A DNA stretch of 64,000 nucleotides, taken from NCBI GenBank assembly GCA_947846985.1, contig CANTUZ010000004.1, positions 8,546,927 to 8,610,926 of the forward strand, given 5' to 3'. The translations under genes were made by a program, and so were the position numbers. Below the pieces are notes generated by a model that worked only from the letters and a program-made list of their open reading frames with translations, ran no database searches and had not been told where the DNA came from. Origin of the DNA: Fratercula arctica (Eukaryota; Chordata; Aves; Charadriiformes; Alcidae). Numbering within the stretch: the first letter of the stretch is position 1; each line of letters starts with the position of its first letter. Shown in pieces: positions 12,240 to 25,440 of this stretch.

Positions 12240-12380
12240 ACAGATTTAAAAGAGTTTAATTACCTTAGATTAATCAAATGCTGGAGCCTGGCTGAGGGCT
12301 AATAAATCCTAATTAACAAAGATTATCTCCAAATATCTATTAAAGACTAATCTAAGTTATCTTTTGGCCACAGAAGCTAA
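12240..12380. promoter_or_regulatory. Candidate conserved non-coding element rich in TAAT/ATTA sites
   Basis: Within about 140 bases there are repeated homeodomain-type cores (TTTAATTA, GATTAATC, CTAATAAATC, CTAATTAAC) and the TTAACAAAGATTA motif, which fits a SOX/TCF-like site. Vertebrate developmental enhancers often have this make-up. No protein-coding signal overlaps it. Conservation cannot be judged from one sequence, so this is inference from motif density in an AT-rich region where such motifs are also common by chance. Confidence 0.25.
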
Positions 12381-12762
12381 TTTGTCAGTAAAAGCAGTTT
12401 TCAATAATGAGATCAGAACTGATTTGTAGGCAACATATTTTTTGAGAAAATAGGCTTAAAAAGTTAACTCTTTCACCTTCAATATCAAGTAGACTAAGGA
12501 TAAAATACCATTCACTGGGCACAGTGTCTAACATTATCTAAACACCACTTCAAGATTCCAAACAAATTACTCAATTCAGAAATGTTTCCAAACTCTTGAG
12601 CCTGCCACCAGCTTCAGTGAGACTAGATTAACAAACGTTTACCTATCTTTTTTAAAACCTAGTCAAAGTATTTAAGAACTCAGAGCCCGCAAAAAAGCTC
12701 AAGGTGTATGGTTTTTTTAATATATTTTTATATGTATATATGGATATATAGAAATACATATA

Positions 12763-12817
12763 TGTGACTGGAATATATATTTTACATATATGCATTTATA
12801 TGTATATTCCAGTCATA
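12763..12817. repeat. AT-rich inverted repeat (hairpin)
   Basis: A perfect 13-base arm (TGACTGGAATATA) at 12765-12777 is repeated inverted at 12803-12815. Further pairs extend it inward, and the loop of about 20 bases is itself nearly palindromic. It lies in a TATATA-rich low-complexity stretch from 12718, but the GACTGG/CCAGTC part of the arms is not simple repeat. It could be a cruciform-prone site, a small hairpin RNA precursor or the remains of a tiny inverted-repeat transposon. No terminal duplication is seen. Confidence 0.6.
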
Positions 12818-15800
12818 CTATTAGGCAGTGTTGGATTTTTTTAGCTTAGCACAAAGAGCTATGTGCTTGTTTCTCTTACTTTTTCCAGTACTACCAATTG
12901 AACTGCAGAGCTTTCTTCCATCTAGAAAAGGATGAGCTTCCTTCTCTTGAAAATAGAAACATTTTTTTTCTCAAGACATCTGCTAAAGAAGCAGGGAGAG
13001 CAGGACGTAAACTGCTTAGTCAAATAGTTTAAAGATAATGAAGAAATAATTAACTACAAGAAAAAAAATACAAGATTAAGATCTGCATGTAATTAGCTGT
13101 ACTCAAAATGCCAAAACACTACACACAGAAAAAAAATATAATTAATGAGTTCTTGAGAGTTCCTGATGATTCTCACTAACACAGCGATAAAGGGTGCTGC
13201 ACTCTGCTCCGAATGTTTACTGGGTGGGACCTGTGGAGCTGGGCTCCCTGCTTACAGCCAGGCATATGCTGGAACAGTACGTTTTCATGCTGTGCCCAAG
13301 TCCCATTAGACTTGGCAGAGCCATAACCTATGGATTACGAGGCTTGCGCTCAGCCCAAGACAGCTTTACCAGCACAGCTTGACTTGGTCCAAGTGCAACA
13401 GCATGAAAATATATTATGTTTTGAGGCACTTGTGGAGATTTCATTGATGAAGAATACATTGGATCTGATCCTTCACAAGCTAGTAATTTATTATAGGGCT
13501 ATGGGATTCAAAGAAGCATGCAGCTTACATTTATTTAACAAGCAAGGGGAGAGATTAAGTCCAGTTATGGTTCATCCAGTGCTGGGTGTTTTTAAACACA
13601 CATGGATCAAAACTGAAAACTAAAAAGATGAATTAAAAATACAAACATGGTTTTGACAGATTTAATGGTAATTGAACTAATTTTATTAGTTTGCTTTGTA
13701 CTGGTAACCATGATGGATCCAAAAGTTTCTTTTAACCTCCTGATTTTAAAAATTATCACCTCTTCCCACCTTCATATCTTTTAACTTTACAAATAAAAGC
13801 TCTTTACTGTCTTACTGGCTTTTATCTCCCAGCAGGAGAGTAAAATCGACCTGCAACACTCCTATTAGGAGCGAGGAAACTACAGGATGGCCCAGTCTTA
13901 TTGGTAGTGGAGCCTAATGCTGGTTCCAAGGCATCTACATAGGCTGATGGCAAGAACGAGCAATTTCACAACCCCACCACAGAGAAGCAGTCAGGATGAG
14001 GCAGGACTGAACTGACAACTTCCACCATTTTTAAATGGCCTAACTGGACGCTCAAGAACACAGCTCTACCCTGAGGCCAGATACCTCCTCCCAGAGGCAG
14101 GGCTATTCCCTCCCCAGCAGCACTGTCTTTTTGCGTACATGCCACAGGATGGCAGGGAAAAAAATGACAGCAGGGACTACTATTTCCCCACTTCACATGA
14201 GAAACCTTGCCAAGACCAATGCAGCAGTTGGTGATCTGGGTGAGCAAAAGGGAACTCAGTTACCTCTTCCCACTCGTTCACTTTTTTTTTTTTTTAAACC
14301 TTTTTTTTTTTCCTACTGGAACATATTCTGCTACCCTGAAGCAAGGCTAGGAACACACTTTCTCTAGTCATCTACTTCAGTAGGTCAAAAGAAATCAGCT
14401 TGCAGGCAGCGCTAGGCTTACTGCCTGCCAGTTGGACCATTCTGATACAGGCTATTCTCCTACTGTACATTTAGAGGACATTGCCAGGTGAGGTCACAAA
14501 ATTCCTCAGTTTCCTTTCTATGTTTGTTTTTCATTAAAGATAGTCAGAAATTTTAGAAATAAACTTTTTTTTTTTGCCAATGGAAAAATGCTGATTTGTA
14601 GAAACAAATTTCTACAGGAACTGACACTGTCAAAAATCTTTCAATGAAAAGCAGATACAGAAGACTAGCCAGCCCACCCACAGGCGAGCTCCCGAAGGGG
14701 CAGTCCTGTTGGCAGACATCCTCAGCTCAGATTTGCAAAGAAAAATTAGTTGGAAACGTGAAAATTTCCACAGTATGGATGTTCCAGTTCCCACATAGCT
14801 TCCATGTTAATTAGCTGGTTTTAAAAAAAATCAAGTACCTAAGATGTAGGCTCACCCTCTCAGGAAATGAATCAAAACCAACAGTCAGTGGCAGTCTTCA
14901 CCACTTATCAGGACACATTCTGCCATTAGCTAAATTAAATGCAGGAGGAAAGACTCTACCATCACAATTAAAAAGAAGGCAGTAGTAGAGAAGCGCTGAT
15001 TCTTCCAGAGAAAAAAAAGCTTGCATCCACTCTTAACAGGGAGTGGAAAAGCTGCACATAGTTTACATGGTTCTCCTGCCTTTGAGCTCACGCCTGAAGG
15101 GAAAAAAAGACTCAACAACATGAGATTTAATGTTTACACAACCATCTTACCTACCTCAACACACAAAATGAAAATTGATGGAATTGTCACTTAACATTGG
15201 CATAAATTATTTTTCCTACAGTTTTTATACAGCCACTTTGAACACAATTGTTAAAGCAATCTCCCTTCAACTAGGTCAAAGATTACTACTATCTTCAAAC
15301 AAACAACAACAGGTCATACCTCCCCCCCCCCTTCTTTTTAAATTAAAACCTGAAATCTTAATATAATCAGAAATTCATGACAGAATTCAGAAAGTTTTCT
15401 TCTACACTCAAAGCCACAGGAGAGGGATGCTTCCAAACTGACAATAATTAAGCATGTCCACTGCTGCTAACTCATCAAACTAGTTCTTGAAAAATCGAGT
15501 TATTTTATACATTTTTTCCCCCCCTCAAAATCTGTTCCATGAAAAACTAGAACTGAGAACACTGCTCTCTATGCTTCACTTTCTGCACTGGCAGCTAACA
15601 TACATATCACATCCATATGTACATACACACGTTCTGACGTACATATGTGCTTATCTTCCCAGTCAGCTGCAAGAGTGTTCGTCTTGGCTAGACAAGCCCC
15701 CTCCAGAGATCTGAGCAGTGCTCTCCTGCCTAAACAGATGAGATCCAAAACTAAGGCCATGCTGGTTTTCGGCAGAAAGTCATTAGGTACTATGACTAGC

Positions 15801-18800
15801 CATGTTGAGTATATTAATTTCAACCACCCCAGGATTTCCAGCTGAAAGCCTTCAGCAGGAATCCAGCCAAGAGGAAGGAGAGAAGGTTGTTCCTCCGTAG
15901 GAAGCTGGCTAGACTAACAAGGGAAACAGGGCAGGACGCCTCAGGAAGGCAATTCCTTGAGGAGTACACAATAATGGGACCTGCTCAGTTTCAATTGAAA
16001 GGTTAGTGACATTTTTTGTTCTAATTGGACTGGTTTGTTTTCCTTCTGTTTACTCAAACTATCCCCACCCCACGATGATAAATCTTTGTTTGCCCAATCT
16101 GGAAAAATCAAGACGTGGCTGCAGATGGATTTTAGAATTTCTCTCCCTCCTGCAGTACGGCCACAGACATTGCAAAGTGTGCCCTCTGAAAAATATCACT
16201 ACCTTCAAGACCCAAGGTGGAACCACAGACCTACTTAGACCTAAATGTGGTAGAAAAATTGATAGTTTTCTTAAATAACAACAGCAGAAGACAAACGAGT
16301 ACAATTATTTCATTTCTACACATTTTCATGTGAGCAGAATAAAATCTTCTCATAGTACAGATGTCACAGTACTCTATAACCGATGTAACTTAGAAATTAG
16401 TTTGGACTTGATAGGTTCTAAATATACACAGCTATTTAGGAGAAGTCACCAAATTAAGACACTCCAGCATTGAGCAAAACAAGAAACAAAACCCCAGAAA
16501 GTTTTCTTCTGAGACATTTAGTTACCGTAACGGTTTTATTTTTCTGTAATAATCTGGTGATTCAAAAAAAGATGCATTCCACAATGTTAGATAGTTCAGG
16601 GCTGTCTTGCGTGTCTCCAATGTCCCTACATTTTCAGGTAGAAAACATGAGTGGAACACAAAGTGAATATCAATCTTTTGTACTGCATATTGACCAAACA
16701 CCAAAAGCACTTTTGTTGCCATAGTAACAGCTCAAGTTATTTTTTTGGGTTGGTTGATTGGGTTGTTTTTTTTTTTTTTAATAAAGAAATAGTTCTTTCC
16801 TCTTTCTTAGACAGCTCTTGAAAGTCAAGCCTGGTATGTTGAGATCTTCTACACTTCCACACCCATTAGTAAATATTTTTAATTGTGCAACTACTGTTAT
16901 GTGCTGACAGGGATAAGGTTCCAGAACAGGAACTTAATGAACTCATTTACAAAGCTGGAATAAAACTGTCTGATTATATGTGAATACAAGGACAAAGAGA
17001 AAGAGCAAGGGTGGCCAAGAAAAAGGGTTGACTAGCATCTGACTGAAGCAAGTGTCTTGGCTATAGCCAGTGCAATAAACAGCCGTACTGCAAGTTATAC
17101 ATTACAGAACTTCTTGTTCCTCCATGCCTGTGCTTACCCTTGCCAGAATCATTTTACTCCTCTAGCCTCCAAAACCACTCCAAACCAATGTACTCTGCAT
17201 ATTCGTAGCACCTCTGGATAATACCCCTAAATTGCTGCCTCCAATTTGGCATCCAAATAAGAACTTAATCTATCTATATATACAAAACCAGAACTATTTC
17301 TTTCAAATGCTGTTACATGCTAGAGAAAGTAAGTTACACAAGAAAAAATCCATTATGTCAGCACTGTCACTTTCTGAAGCCATATGACAGTATGTTGCTG
17401 TCTTCTTCAAAGTAGGGAAATATTTTTTCCGCCATCAAGTGAGTGTTATTTGATGAAAGAAAAGCTTTACTAGCTAATGGATAATGAAATGTTTTCAGCA
17501 ATGCCTCTCATCTCCAGCCAAATGGAGGACAAGCAAAAGCAAATTGCTTCTTCAGTGTAAAAAAACCCGAACATTTAATTTTGTGTTCCACTTCTAATAT
17601 CAATCCTGGTATTTTTCATTCTCATGAGTATGTGATCAGATACAATATTGTAACTTTCTAGCTTACCTGCCCTTATTAAAAAATCATTCCAGTACAAGAA
17701 GTATTACTTTAAAATTATTCCAAGAACCACCTTCATTTTTAGGCTCTCTGACAAAAGAACACATCAGTCCCTCTATCACAACAGTTTTCAAGTAATAACA
17801 TCAAATGGCTTTGGTGAAATAGCTTGACAGTTCTAATACTGCTGCTTTTGATAGAAGTCAACATGAAGTTTGGAACTAAATACAAAACAGGAAGATTGAG
17901 AAAACAAGACAGACCTTTAAGACAATACCCACATTTCCACATAAGTGTATTCAAAAGGAGAGACAAAAAATTCACAGAGAATTGGTCTGTTGGTAGTTAT
18001 GAAATATTAAGAACTGGATGGGATCTTTAACTCATAAAGTCTTTAAACAGAAAGTTGTTGGAAGCTGGGCAGGTGGAGACAGAATTTATTTTTTCTTTCC
18101 TTAAATGCACAGAAACGCCAGTCAGGGACAGCACAGTAGAGGGATGAACCCTTAGCCTGACCCAGCATCGCCAGGCCCATGCAGAGAACCACCATCATCG
18201 AACTAGACAGTCAAGCCAGGAGAACTGTGGTCTGTTTCCACGGCTGTCATAGATAATGGACACCATCTTGGCCGTATTACTTTGTGTCACTACATACGTA
18301 TCATCTGAAGTTCTCCAGAAATTTGCAACTCGCTTTGATGTTTGCTGTGAAAAGGGCTGTAGGGACAAAATAGGAACAGGGTAGAAACACAGCCTTCATT
18401 TGCACACTATTTCCCTTTATAGCTGATAGCTTGAGTCAATCTGATTTTTCCAAAATCCAGATATTGACCCTAGGCTATTAACGGTTACGTGGGAACATTA
18501 CAGTAAAGAGGGGAATAGATGTAACATTCAGGGAAGCAGTGGAACTTGCTAGGTGTATGAAAGCAGGACTGGATTTTAGGACTCCCTCTTAGTAGATTTA
18601 GTTCAGGACAATGCTATTAGCTCAGTACTAAAGCTACTGGACACAAGAGAAAAATCAACTTATAATAGACTATAGACATCCAAGAAAAGGGTACAGTCAC
18701 TGTGCTTTGACAAAAACACTTGAAACACGCTGTGTCTTTAACTCTGCCACACTTTATGGGATTGTTTCAAACGATCGAACTTGGCCAACTATTTCCACTT

Positions 18801-19776
18801 AGTCTTGGTGAAATAACATATAAGGAAAATAATAAAAAAAAATATATCAATCTCTTTCAGGAATTTCATTCCCTGTATTTTTCCTAATACTCAAACATGA
18901 CTAAAATAAAAGTCAGAGTTATTCTCACACAGCTTCTTTTTTTCACCCAGAGTTAAAAAAAAATAAATCAAAAAGACACAGGAAAAAAGTCAGCCAATTG
19001 CACAAAGTTCATTTGAAAAGGCTTTTTATCATAATATGCTTGATCACTTGATGCTACAGATGCAATTGTCTAGGAACAAGTGTCACAGCATATCAATGGT
19101 TATTAATGTTTTGACATAATAAAAACACCTACCACGTTTGATCTCAACTGTTTTTCAACCAAATACGGCAATACGGCTAAGGCTCACGGTTCAGAAGTGT
19201 GAGCCACAAAGAAGCAAGAGAACATGTAAGGAAGCGAGGAAACCAGCCCTGTCTCAGCAAACACAGGGTAGGTGATCGCTTCTGCTACAGGACAGACAGG
19301 CTCTCTCAGACAGGACAGCTCTTTCAGTCTGCCACCAAGAGGAATTTCACGCTAATTTCACCAATATTGCCATTTAAAATGGCATTCTGAAAATCATCTA
19401 CAATATTGGAAATACTATATAGCCTTTAATTAGTTTCTGCTGAGACAAATTATTTGCTCTTACACAGCAATACAAGACATTCTTTTCCATTACTGTTTAC
19501 ATTTTTTTTTAAATACTGGTTCCCTACCCCATTGCTAATTGTTTACTTTCCCCCTCCCTCCCTCACGGAATTTTGTTTGGCCAAAAGCATCTTATTTTTC
19601 ATGGAAGTCCTAGTGGGAGGTAGGAATCGCAGAGCCACAGCAATTAATGATAAACAGACGCTATTTACAGATTAGCCTGAGTGTCCCACTGACAGAAGAA
19701 AGCAGAGCCTGTTTTAAACCTTTGTAAAATATGGAAATATCTTTCCATCTCCTCCATGTTCCCTCTGCCAGCCTTT
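12818..19776. other. Unique non-coding sequence
   Basis: No gene or repeat family is recognised over about 7 kb. It holds a C10 run at 15322-15331, T/G-rich tracts near 14281-14312 and 16741-16780, and a small hairpin at 14597-14616 with 8-base arms. Short open frames on both strands overlap each other and show no recognisable protein. Confidence 0.5.
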
Positions 19777-19792
19777 GGGGGGGGGGGGGGGG
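19777..19792. repeat. G16 homopolymer
   Basis: A run of 16 G followed by TGGGG and further G clusters to about 19826. The plus strand could form G-quadruplex structures. Such tracts are error-prone in sequencing and can stall polymerases. Confidence 0.85.
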
Positions 19793-20510
19793 TGGGGAGA
19801 TGGGTTGGGTTTTTTGCTTTGGGTGGGATTTTTTAAGTTTCTTTCAGTACACTAGAAATTTGAAATGCTCTGCCTTGCTTCTGTATTCCCTCACACTCCC
19901 AAAACACGTTTTGCTGTAAACATCTAAGGAATTTAAGTTAAGGCCCTTTGTTCCTCTTATGGCATAAAAGAATACCTGTTTAAAAGCACAGTGGATATGA
20001 GAAAACCTCCTGCATTCTCAGTTTTTGCAGATTAATTTGTGCTTTGGGAGAATCTTTAGCATACTGCCTATGTTAGATAGAACAAACTTTCAAAAATGCC
20101 AGTATTACTTAAAATTAAGAGGCAGTGTTAAAAAATAAAATTCTATTTAGTTGTATAATTAAGCTCCAATCTTTAATTAAGGGAAAGGATACTGCAGGAT
20201 GATGTGTAGGTTCAGGATTTTGGTAGCAGTGTGAACAGAGACTAATGAAAAAAATCTAGGCAAGTGAACCACGCCTCAGTAAAGGCAAAACGTAAAAGGC
20301 AGAGAAAAGCATAAACATGGTCAAATGATGACATATGCAGACCATGTAAGTAAGATGGAGCTGATTGTAGAGGGTTTTCCTGAGACACACAATTGAAACA
20401 AAACAGAAACAACAAACCACTTACTGACTTTCTACCTAGTCCCTAAATCAGCGAGATTCTGCGGGAACTCAGAGATGTTCACAGCCTACAGTGAAATCCA
20501 GACCCCAATT

Positions 20511-20560
20511 AAAAAAAAAAAAAAAAAAAACACACACACAAAAAACACACGCAACAACAT
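20511..20560. repeat. A20 run followed by CA-rich tract
   Basis: Twenty A residues run directly into short CA repeats and A/C-rich sequence. It may be a degraded retroposon tail or simple low-complexity DNA. No element body is recognised beside it. Confidence 0.8.
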
Positions 20561-21422
20561 TTCAGAAGTGTAAAATAAAATATTATTACTTTCTTAGGTC
20601 ATTCAGTCACCTCCTCAGAAGGTCAGAGTAGCCAACAACCACACAGCTCTGTCTGCTTGTTTGCAGGGATTCAATACACTCTCCCCCTCTACAGAGCACT
20701 ACGACACATGTTGTTTTGGAAAGCACTAAGTTACAATGCATTGGTAATAGCTTTGAGCATTTGTTTTGTCAGCAGGGGGCAAAGGACATGATCTCTAGGT
20801 ATTGTCACAAGAGTATATCCCAGTGACTTCTCTGGGCTTAGGACAGGCTCACTGTCACCCAGCCACCTGTGTTAAAATAAGTAATCTCTCCAATAAGCAA
20901 TGGCAGTATCACTTACACAAGGTCATTTAATGCAATGTTTCATTTTGAAACTATATTTTTCTTCACTTTAACTTATACCACACTGCCACAGCTCCCTGGT
21001 TAATTCACTGTCTGGTACAATTCCCACTGCAGAATCAAGGTGAACAGGCACCTTTGTGCTTTGGGCTGAAAAATTCCCTTCTCTTCTTTTCATTCTGGTA
21101 ACCACGTGTTGCTTTTTGTAGTTACATTGGTCAAAGAAATACAGTGATATGAAGGTGTATATTGTGCTGGTGAAGACAGGTAATAACGCAAGTCTAATCT
21201 GTTTCTCACTTATCATGGGATAACTTATTTAAAGACAGGGTAAACAGGAAAGTGACACAGAAAGTTAACATTTTTTTAATCTACTAGTGTTGTACCAATA
21301 GTAGCAAGAAATCACTCCCACACGATATAAATGAAAGCAAGCAAACAGGATCCAACTTGACTCTTCTCTACACCTGCACAAGACTGTGAATGAATAGAAA
21401 AGGGTATTAAATCAGAACAGCA

Positions 21423-21555
21423 GCATTTTACACTATTTTGAACGACACACAGTGAAAGGCAAGGAGGAGCGAGGCCCAGAGAGGAAACGTGGTTTGCCCA
21501 AGGTCACACATCAAGTCAATAGCAGAAGTGAGATGAGTTCCCTGCTCCTGACCCT
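21423..21555 (-). mobile_element. MIR-type (CORE-SINE) fragment, minus orientation
   Basis: GAGGCCCAGAGAGG, TTTGCCCAAGGTCACAC, CAAGTCAATAGCAGAAGTGAGATG and CTGCTCCTGACC follow, in order and spacing, the reverse complement of the MIR core (cAGAGAGG, TTGCCCAAGGTCACAC, AGTggCAGAG, ctcTGAC). The CATTTTACA at 21424 may be the next block, separated by an insertion. MIRs are ancient SINEs, active early in amniote history, that survive in birds as scarce, diverged fossils. This is the clearest of the old repeats here. Confidence 0.55.
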
Positions 21556-24540
21556 TCACAAACTGACAGACTGTGCTTCCCTGTGGCCTCTCTCTTCCAG
21601 CACCTTCCATCTGAAGCTTTTCCCCTGCACAAATGAAACGGCAAAAAATAAAGAAGTTTGCTGTACAAAACAGACAGAGGTATTTTTGTGATCATTAGCC
21701 CAGTACCTGGAGCCCTGTTTACACTGTAACATTTCCCTCTTCAATCAAAGGAAATAAAAACAGTATTTTTGTCTTTAGCAAATACCTAATAACTTCCTGG
21801 GACATACATTATACGGCACATGAACTGAGAAAAGCTTTTGATCATTGTCTTGGGAGCTACAAAGCACAAAGTAGTGTAAAGCTTATGCTCATGAGATTTG
21901 TTTCCTGACACAACAGCTACAAGAATTCAGCATCTATTCACTGGGAAAATCATGAAAGGTGGTATGTGCACAAGCATATGATTCCTATAACTTTTATTAC
22001 ATGCATATACAGTGTTTATTTTTCATTTACTAGAGGCTACAAGGTAAAGAGAAAACTCATTTTCTAAGTGTCCCACCATGAAAAGGTACTATACCTACAA
22101 TTCAAAGACTTTGGTTAATCTAGGATAAAAGATGAAGTTAATAAGCATAATAGCCACTCTACAGGCTAGATACAAATCTTCCTAATTTAGTTATTTGTAT
22201 TCTTAAACTGCTTAAAGATACAGGCAGAAACTTGTGTGAAGTGGCTGTTCTCAGTTCATTCTTACCTCTGCTGTGCCATCTACTGCCTACAAGTTGTTAC
22301 TGACACTATATTTGGTTCAAGATTCTGCTGACTGTTGCTTCCTTGTTTATTTAAAACTGGACAAGGGAGGATAAGCTTTCAAATTTGAACTTCAGTGAGG
22401 TAAGGATTAAAAATGAAGAAAAACATAAACATATTTAAAAAAAAAAAAAGAAGAAAACTTTTACACCCCAGTGTGGGAATTTAGCACATGCCTGTGGAAG
22501 CACCACATTAAAAAACCCAACACTGTCTCTTTGGAGTCACGTGCAATTGTAATGCAAGTAGCACACAAATTCCTGTCAAAGCATCTGGGTGGGGGAAAAA
22601 ACCCAGGGGGAGTCAAACAGAACAATTTTTTCATACGTAGTTCTTCATTTCTGCCCACTTTGTGGTTTGGCCCCTGTACGGTATCTTGTCAGAAGAGCCA
22701 CTAATAGCAGGGGTTGCAACAGCTACTACATACTTTTCCTCCCAGCTTAAACCTTTGTCCTGCTGTGGACTCTACTTCTCATTTGAGTTGAAAGCATGCC
22801 CCATCTCTACAGTATATAGCTAGACAGCACTCCCTTCTGACAAGCTAAAAGTTGCTTAAGGCTTCATACTGCAGAAACCGACCACTGATTTTGTGGTTGA
22901 AAGTGCTGACCCTGAAAAATGGACCTACAGCTGTGTCCTACATGCTAGACTTCCTGGCAAATATAGCTACTCTTTCTGGAAGGTCCAGTATTGTTCAAGT
23001 ATGCCACAAAACCGTTTGTCTTCCCAGTGATGACAGAGGAGTAGAAGGTCTTTCAAAAACTATAAAAGTGTGGAGGAAATACTTGGTAAGTTAACTGCCT
23101 CTTGACTAAAACTCAGAAACCTTTTAATGTTCACAAGCTATCGGTGAATTCTGGAAGAGAAAAGGAAGAATTCACCCATTGGGAACAGAAACACAGATAA
23201 CGTGCTTCTCACTGTATCCCAAAAGGAGCACAGCAACAGTTTCAATTCTCACTTGAGGGGAACGGTTTTGCCCTGGATGAACAAACTGCAACTGAAGGAC
23301 GCCATAGCTGTATTCTTCTCTGCGGTCCCTAAACTCTGAGAAGAAAGATGGTGGGGGCAAGTTCCAAACTACAGTCCATTGATGCCCTCAATTTATATCA
23401 AATCAAGCCAAACCAACACACTTCTAGTAGTTCAAATGAAACATTTCATTCTGATTCAAGTCCTAGTCTAAGACAAAAATATTTATTTTCCAACTAAAAG
23501 TTCAGGGGAAAGAAACCCAACTTTTTAATGGAAAATGTTTAGCTTTCATGAATTTTTTTTTTTTTTAAAACAAAGTAAGCCTGTTTAATCCCCATCACTT
23601 GATACATGTACAAAAGAATGAGCAATTTGAAATGTTTTAAGGATGTTAAGTTTTAAGAACACTTATTAGGAAAATAAGATGGCATACAGGATCAGAGAAA
23701 AATTCCTGGTGTACAGAGCAACACAACAGAAGAACAGAGTATTTGTAAGAGAAATAAGAAAGGAGGCATGAAATGTCAAGATTACCTATGCTTGAAGGTG
23801 AGCATGCCAATGACTAGCATTCATTACTGCTTCAAATTGCCCAACTGTGTCACACTGGGCTCAGAAACACACAGGAGACCAAGATGCTCCAAGGTCACTG
23901 CTAACATTACAGTGGGATGTAACAGCAGAACTGCTGTTAAAAAAAAGTCAGTAGATGATTCATTTTAGCCTGTGTGTGAAATCAGGTGGTAATACAGCAG
24001 CACAGAGGTATTACAAGACGGGAACAGAGATATTACAGAGACATTAATGTTACATGACTACATGGTCTTCATTCCAGAAGGAATGGCTTTGATTTGGGGA
24101 GGGTATTTCTTTCAAAGTACAGTCCTACTGTAGCTATTGTAAGTGACTTCACATCACTGCCTTCCATTATTATATAGTCAACCCAACTTTACTATTCTTG
24201 GTTGTGAAGGCTGTCCAGACCTAAGTGCAACAACAACTCAATAATATAAGAAATTATATAAATGGTAACAGCACATTTTCCAAATGCCTGTTGTCTCCGA
24301 GAGGAGTTCCTGCTGAGCTACAAGCAAATCATGAAATCAAAGGCAGTCCAAGAGTGGAACTGTGCCAAGCTAGCAAAACGTTTCTGAAGTTCAATTTGAA
24401 CTAGTGTTGTTGTCATCTTCGCTAGAGAAAACACCTTTTCACAATGGAAACATTCAGTTTCCAGTAGCAGAAGTAAAATTTCTACCAAAATGTGATGTGA
24501 TTGTATTTCTCCAGTCTCCCAAAATATGGAGGGGTTTAGT
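21556..24540. other. Unique non-coding sequence with one splice-flanked candidate
   Basis: No gene or repeat family is recognised. An A run lies at 22437-22449. The only stretch with splice-like ends on both sides and an open frame is 23028-23085 (listed separately). Confidence 0.5.
23028..23085 (+). other. Candidate 58-nt plus-strand exon (unproven)
   Basis: A pyrimidine-rich acceptor (GTTTGTCTTCCCAG, ending at 23027) precedes it, and a full-consensus donor GTAAGT begins at 23086. One frame is open throughout and would read DDRGVEGLSKTIKVWRKYL after a one-base carry-over, ending in phase 0. No protein family is recognised. A 58-nt stretch is open in some frame by chance most of the time, so the case rests on splice-site quality alone. 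Confidence 0.2.
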
Positions 24541-24593
24541 GGTTTTTTTTGTTTTGTTTGGTTTTGTTGTTGTTGGGGTTTTTTGGTTGTTTG
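24541..24593. repeat. T/G-rich low-complexity tract
   Basis: Fifty-three bases almost free of A and C: T runs broken by G, GTTTTG units and TTGTTGTTGTTGGGG. It is the strand complement of the A/C-rich tract type at 8077-8150. Confidence 0.85.
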
Positions 24594-25273
24594 ACCCAAC
24601 AGTACTTCTCTCTCCCATGTGCAGGCCTAGATACCCACACCCAGCTCAAGACCTTTCCGTCTGCAACCATCATCCAGAAATATGACAATTTTCCCCAAGA
24701 GAAAATGAACTGTCTCACTTTGGTCAATGTCCACTGAAGTCATAGTGATGAAACTGGCAGATTACTCTGTTTTGAGGAGTGGGATCATGTTCCCTATATA
24801 CTTTCCCTCAGCATCTTCCAGTCTATCAGAAATGTCTAAGAAAAAAAAAAATGGTGGCCAGATCCAAGCCAGAAGAAATGCAGCAGGATCTGTAAGCATA
24901 CTGAACATACCCAGCCCTAAATAACACTTAAATTGTGGGATCTTTTAGTATATGTTGGAAGGTGCGGAGATGTAGCATTGCAAACCTCTGCACAGGGGTC
25001 GAGGGCTCTGGCCAAGGAGCAGCCATGAGAAGAAAGTCTGAAAGCTGGAGTTTTTGTGCTCTAGTGTGCCAGTCGTCACACTGAGCAAGGCAGAACCCGC
25101 AAAACTGTTCTCAAGCCAGGACTCGTTAGGGATCCTCTCCTGAGTGAGCGGTCCCCTCGTACTCCCTTCCTGCCCAAGGTAATAAGAGATGACAGAACTG
25201 AGAACAGGTAAGGACAAGCTCCAACAGACATTACTAAGGTACACGTGTATTTAGCACTCGGACACATTCATAC

Positions 25274-25370
25274 CTGCAGCACGAGTAGGGATGCAGACAA
25301 GCTCCCAGAGGAGTCACGCATAAGCCCTCCACGAAGTCTCCATCACAATACTGTTTTTCATGAAATATTG
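25274..25370 (-). other. Candidate 97-nt minus-strand exon (weak)
   Basis: On the minus strand a T-rich acceptor ending in TTTTTTAG leads into 97 bases that are open in one frame and end at a CAG|GTATGA donor. The predicted peptide is cysteine-rich and matches nothing I recognise. The acceptor tract is short, and an open frame of this length is expected by chance about half the time. Confidence 0.12.
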
Positions 25371-25440
25371 CTAAAAAACTTCACTGCAGAAACAAGGAAA
25401 TCACAATTAAAAACTAACCAGCCTAGAATAACACAAGAGT

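Noticed and set aside
17669..17760. Minus-strand GTAAGC donor with a nearby acceptor
   Set aside because: All three frames between the two sites contain stops, so it cannot be a coding exon.
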